Shown one piece after another: positions 61,448 through 64,000 of a stretch of 64,000 nucleotides of DNA. The notes below the pieces were generated by a model, which was not told the origin of the DNA, did not search any database, and saw only the letters and a program-made list of their open reading frames with translations. A program made the position numbers and the translations under genes. The DNA is from Streptomyces himalayensis subsp. himalayensis (GTDB lineage: Bacteria; Actinomycetota; Actinomycetes; Streptomycetales; Streptomycetaceae), in the NCBI RefSeq assembly GCF_013778455.1, contig NZ_JACEHE010000005.1:1-64000 (forward strand). Direction: 5' to 3'. Each line of letters opens with the position of its first letter. Positions within the stretch are counted from its first letter, which is position 1.

Positions 61448-63343
61448 ATGGACTTCGGCACGCAGGGGGCACCGGGCCCGGCGGACCTCGCCTGGCTGCG
61501 CGGGGTCGATGCCTACACGATGGGCGCGTATCCGCAGGCGGAGGAGGAGTTCCGGGACGCCGTACGGATGGACCCGGGCATGGCCGACGGCTGGCTCGGA
61601 CTGCATGCGCTGCGTATCGAGACGACGACGGCGCTGCTGCGGATGTTCCGGCACCGGGACCGCTTCGGCGAACAGCGCGCCAGGCACCGCCGCGCGCTCA
61701 ACTCCTGGTACTGGCTGGGGTGGTGGGTGCAGCCGGTCCTGGAGTCGCCGCGCGACCTGCTGCTCGCGCACGCCTCGCACTGGCTGGACGGCCGCCATGT
61801 GCCCGAGCTGGACCGGGCCCTGGCCGGGCTGCCGCCGGTCGACGCCGATCCGCAGGTGCGGTTCCTGCACGCGTGCCGGGCCTATCTGGTCAAGGACTGG
61901 GACCAACTCGTCCGCCACACCGACCCGTTGATCGACGACCCCGTCCTGGGTATCGAGGCTGGCCTGTTCGCGGGCATGGCGCGGGTCCGCCTCGAGACGT
62001 ACACCCAGGCCGAACCGCTGCTGGCCGCCGCGCTGATGCGGTGTCGCAGCGAGCAGCCGCAGCGCAAGGAGCTGCGCTACTGGCTGGCGCGGGCGCACGA
62101 GGGCACGGGGCGCAGCGCGGCGGCGCTGCCGCTGTACCGGGCGGTGCACAGGGTCGACCCCGCATTCATGGACACCTCGGCGCGGCTCGCGGCGATAGCG
62201 GAGGGGGACGGCTACGACGAGACGGCCGACCTCGCGTCGATCACTCTCACCGGGATCGGTCAGGACACCGTGGACGGGCTCGACGGCACCGATCCGCTGG
62301 CCGGCACGGACGGTCGCGACCTCAAGGTGGGCGAACCCGATCTGCCTCCGCCTGCCGGGGCGGTGCCGGCGCCCGGCACGGTGCAGGACGACACCGACGC
62401 GGTGCGCGAGAAGGCCGTGGTGCCGGTGCAGCCGGGACCCCCGCAGTTCCCGTCCGGCCCCGCAGACTCGGCCCTGCTCGAAGAAGCGCTCAACGAGCTG
62501 GAGCGCATGGTGGGTCTCGAGCCCGTGAAGCGCCAGGTGAAGGCACTCTCGGCCCAGTTGAACATGGCCCGGCTGCGCGCCGGACAGGGCCTTCCGGTCC
62601 AGCCGCCGAAACGGCACTTCGTCTTCTCGGGCCCCTCGGGCACCGGCAAGACCACGGTGGCCCGCATCTTAGGCAGGGTCTTCTACGCGCTCGGGCTGCT
62701 CGGCGGTGACCATCTGGTCGAGGCCCAGCGCGCCGATCTCGTCGGCGAATACCTGGGCCAGACCGCCGTCAAGGCCAACGAACTGATCGACTCGGCGATC
62801 GGCGGCGTCCTCTTCGTCGACGAGGCGTACGCCCTGTCCAACTCGGGCTACGGCAAGGGCGACGCCTACGGCGACGAGGCCCTGCAGGTGCTCCTCAAGC
62901 GGGCGGAGGACAACCGCGACCATCTCGTCGTGATCCTCGCGGGCTATCCCGAGGGCATGGACCGTCTGCTCGCCGCCAATCCAGGGCTGAGCTCCCGCTT
63001 CACCACCCGCGTGGACTTCCCGTCGTACCGCCCGCTCGAACTGACCGCGATCGGTGAGGTGCTGGCGGCCGAGAACGGCGACGCCTGGGACGAGGAGGCG
63101 CTGGAGGAGCTGCGCTCCATCAGCGGGCATGTCGTCGACCAGGGCTGGATCGACGAGCTCGGCAACGGCCGCTTTCTGCGGACCCTCTACGAGAAGAGCT
63201 GCGCTTACCGGGATCTGCGGCTGTCGGGGTATGCGGCGACGCCCACACGCGACGACCTGGCGACGTTGCGGCTGCCGGATCTTATGCAGGCGTACGGGGA
63301 GGTTCTGTCGGGCCGCGGTCCGGGCGGCCCGACCGGGGTCTGA
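61448..63343 (+). CDS. EccA/CbxX-type AAA+ ATPase with a TTA codon
   Basis: A 631-residue ATPase. The N-terminal half is helical TPR-like (YTMGAYPQAEEEFRDAVRMD); an acidic linker follows, then a CbxX/CfqX AAA+ domain with Walker A GPSGTGKT (residues 395-402), Walker B VLFVDEAYAL and sensor region VVILAGYPEGM. This layout matches EccA of type VII secretion, but no other ecc, esx or mycosin gene is present. Codon 408 is TTA (62669-62671), seven codons after the Walker lysine. ATG at 61448 follows GGGGGA; the GTG one codon upstream is possible. Confidence 0.88.
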   Translation: MDFGTQGAPGPADLAWLRGVDAYTMGAYPQAEEEFRDAVRMDPGMADGWLGLHALRIETTTALLRMFRHRDRFGEQRARHRRALNSWYWLGWWVQPVLESPRDLLLAHASHWLDGRHVPELDRALAGLPPVDADPQVRFLHACRAYLVKDWDQLVRHTDPLIDDPVLGIEAGLFAGMARVRLETYTQAEPLLAAALMRCRSEQPQRKELRYWLARAHEGTGRSAAALPLYRAVHRVDPAFMDTSARLAAIAEGDGYDETADLASITLTGIGQDTVDGLDGTDPLAGTDGRDLKVGEPDLPPPAGAVPAPGTVQDDTDAVREKAVVPVQPGPPQFPSGPADSALLEEALNELERMVGLEPVKRQVKALSAQLNMARLRAGQGLPVQPPKRHFVFSGPSGTGKTTVARILGRVFYALGLLGGDHLVEAQRADLVGEYLGQTAVKANELIDSAIGGVLFVDEAYALSNSGYGKGDAYGDEALQVLLKRAEDNRDHLVVILAGYPEGMDRLLAANPGLSSRFTTRVDFPSYRPLELTAIGEVLAAENGDAWDEEALEELRSISGHVVDQGWIDELGNGRFLRTLYEKSCAYRDLRLSGYAATPTRDDLATLRLPDLMQAYGEVLSGRGPGGPTGV

Positions 63344-63396
63344 GTCCGCCCCCCGCCATGCCCGTCTGCGGGCCGTGGCCGGTTTGTGCCCCCGTT

Positions 63397-63425
63397 CCTC
63401 CCCCAGTGCCTAAAAGGCCTGGGGG
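63397..63425. terminator. Palindrome between convergent genes (dispersed repeat family)
   Basis: CCTCCCCCAGTGCC...GGCCTGGGGG forms a hairpin 53 bp after the ATPase stop and 40 bp before the stop of the CBS-domain gene. It belongs to the dispersed family at 18016 and 55089, and the following CCCAGCGGAACG..TGCCCACAA also recurs at 55273-55298. Confidence 0.7.
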
Positions 63426-63464
63426 CCCAGCGGAACGCGTGCCCACAAACCGGCTCGCTCGCCG

Positions 63465-64000
63465 TCAGCCCGCCAGCGCCCCTTCAGGAGCCCCGGTCGT
63501 CCGCGGCTCCGTGACCCGGGGCGGCGCGGGCGCCGCCTCCGCGGCAGCCCGGTGCGCAGGATCCCGCACCTCGCCCACCAGCAACTCCAGTACGTCCTCG
63601 AGCGCCACGAGCCCCAGCACCCGCCCCGACGCGTCGGCGACCTGCGCAAGGTGCGTCGCGGCGCGCCGCATCAGGGTCAGCGCGTCGTCGAGCGGCAGCT
63701 CGGCCCGCAGCGTCGTCATGGGCCGCCAGATGTGCTGCGGCACGGCACGGTCGCTGTCCTCCAGATCCAGTACGTCCTTCACGTGGAGGTAGCCCATGAA
63801 GGCGCCCCCCTCCGCGCACACCGGGAAACGGGAGTACCCGGTGGAGGCGGTGAGTGCGACGACCTGGCCGGGGGTGACCGAGGGTCCCACGGTCACCAGC
63901 GAGGCGCTGTCCAGCAGAACGTCGGTCACCGGGCGGGAGCCCAGCTCCAGGGCGTCCTCCAGTCGCTCCTGCTCCTCGGGGTCGAGCAGGCCGGCCTGGC
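63465..64000 (-). CDS. CBS-domain membrane protein (hemolysin C/CorC-type), cut by the window edge
   Basis: Only the C-terminal part is present; the gene continues beyond base 64000. The visible about 178 residues hold two CBS motifs, VTDVLLDSASLVTVGPSVTP with YSRFPVCAEGGAFMGYLHVK and LPLDDALTLMRRAATHLAQV with VLGLVALEDVLELLVGEV, typical of the cytoplasmic tail of UPF0053/hemolysin C-like transporters. The Gly-Ala-rich tail is probably disordered. Confidence 0.85.
   Translation of the reverse strand, partial: QAGLLDPEEQERLEDALELGSRPVTDVLLDSASLVTVGPSVTPGQVVALTASTGYSRFPVCAEGGAFMGYLHVKDVLDLEDSDRAVPQHIWRPMTTLRAELPLDDALTLMRRAATHLAQVADASGRVLGLVALEDVLELLVGEVRDPAHRAAAEAAPAPPRVTEPRTTGAPEGALAG

Overview
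This 64 kb window is chromosomal DNA from a Streptomyces-like actinomycete. The evidence is roughly 70% G+C, strong third-position G/C bias, almost no TTA codons, a conservon (cvnABCD) and RbpA with a sigma-R promoter. From memory, the gene order (crr-ptsI at the left, rbpA-fxsA-ppm1 and a CbxX-type ATPase at the right) resembles the SCO1390-SCO1434 part of the S. coelicolor core; that recall was not checked here. There are no rRNA or tRNA genes, no prophage or IS transposase, and no CRISPR array.

Layout. 0.4-10.8 kb: the general PTS genes crr and ptsI, a conserved unknown, acetoacetyl-CoA synthetase, a GH31 alpha-glucosidase, a Nudix hydrolase and a DUF35/thiolase pair. 11.3-13.6 kb: glpF-glpK for glycerol uptake and phosphorylation; glpF has a TTA codon at position 8. 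13.6-21.8 kb, minus strand: a conservon whose CvnD gene is separated from CvnABC by a 3.7 kb ATP-dependent 5-oxoprolinase gene. 23.1-30.8 kb, minus strand: a three-gene SMC/condensin-like operon of MukFEB/Wadjet type with no nuclease subunit. 31.1-36.6 kb: a FadR-type GntR regulator divergent from an MFS transporter, a DUF1445 protein and PxpABC, the prokaryotic 5-oxoprolinase. A perfect palindrome fills the spacer of the divergent promoter.

36.7-39.8 kb: two GT4 glycosyltransferases and an SGNH esterase in an overlapping operon. 40.3-45.4 kb: HEAT-like and ankyrin proteins, then a tiny membrane protein and an FtsK-like protein whose P-loop lacks the lysine. 45.7-50.1 kb: a MocR regulator divergent from an internally shortened YczE protein, a glycerophosphodiesterase and an MFS transporter. 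50.4-58.7 kb: RbpA, FxsA, polyprenol-phosphate-mannose synthase, an amidohydrolase, an Lrp/AsnC regulator, small conserved proteins and an acyl-CoA dehydrogenase. 58.8-64 kb: a secreted C39-like peptidase, a uridine-kinase-like protein, a probable small RNA with its own promoter and terminator, an EccA-like AAA+ ATPase with a second TTA codon, and the end of a CBS-domain membrane protein cut by the window edge.

Two patterns cut across the genes. The 12-bp palindrome CACGCGCGCGTG occurs 12 times exactly, where base composition predicts well under one. Separately, at least eight genes are followed by short imperfect tandem copies of their own 3' ends, usually including the stop codon. A 259-bp inverted-repeat (MITE-like) element and a dispersed 30-bp palindrome add to the repeat load. 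All coordinates and counts were made by eye.
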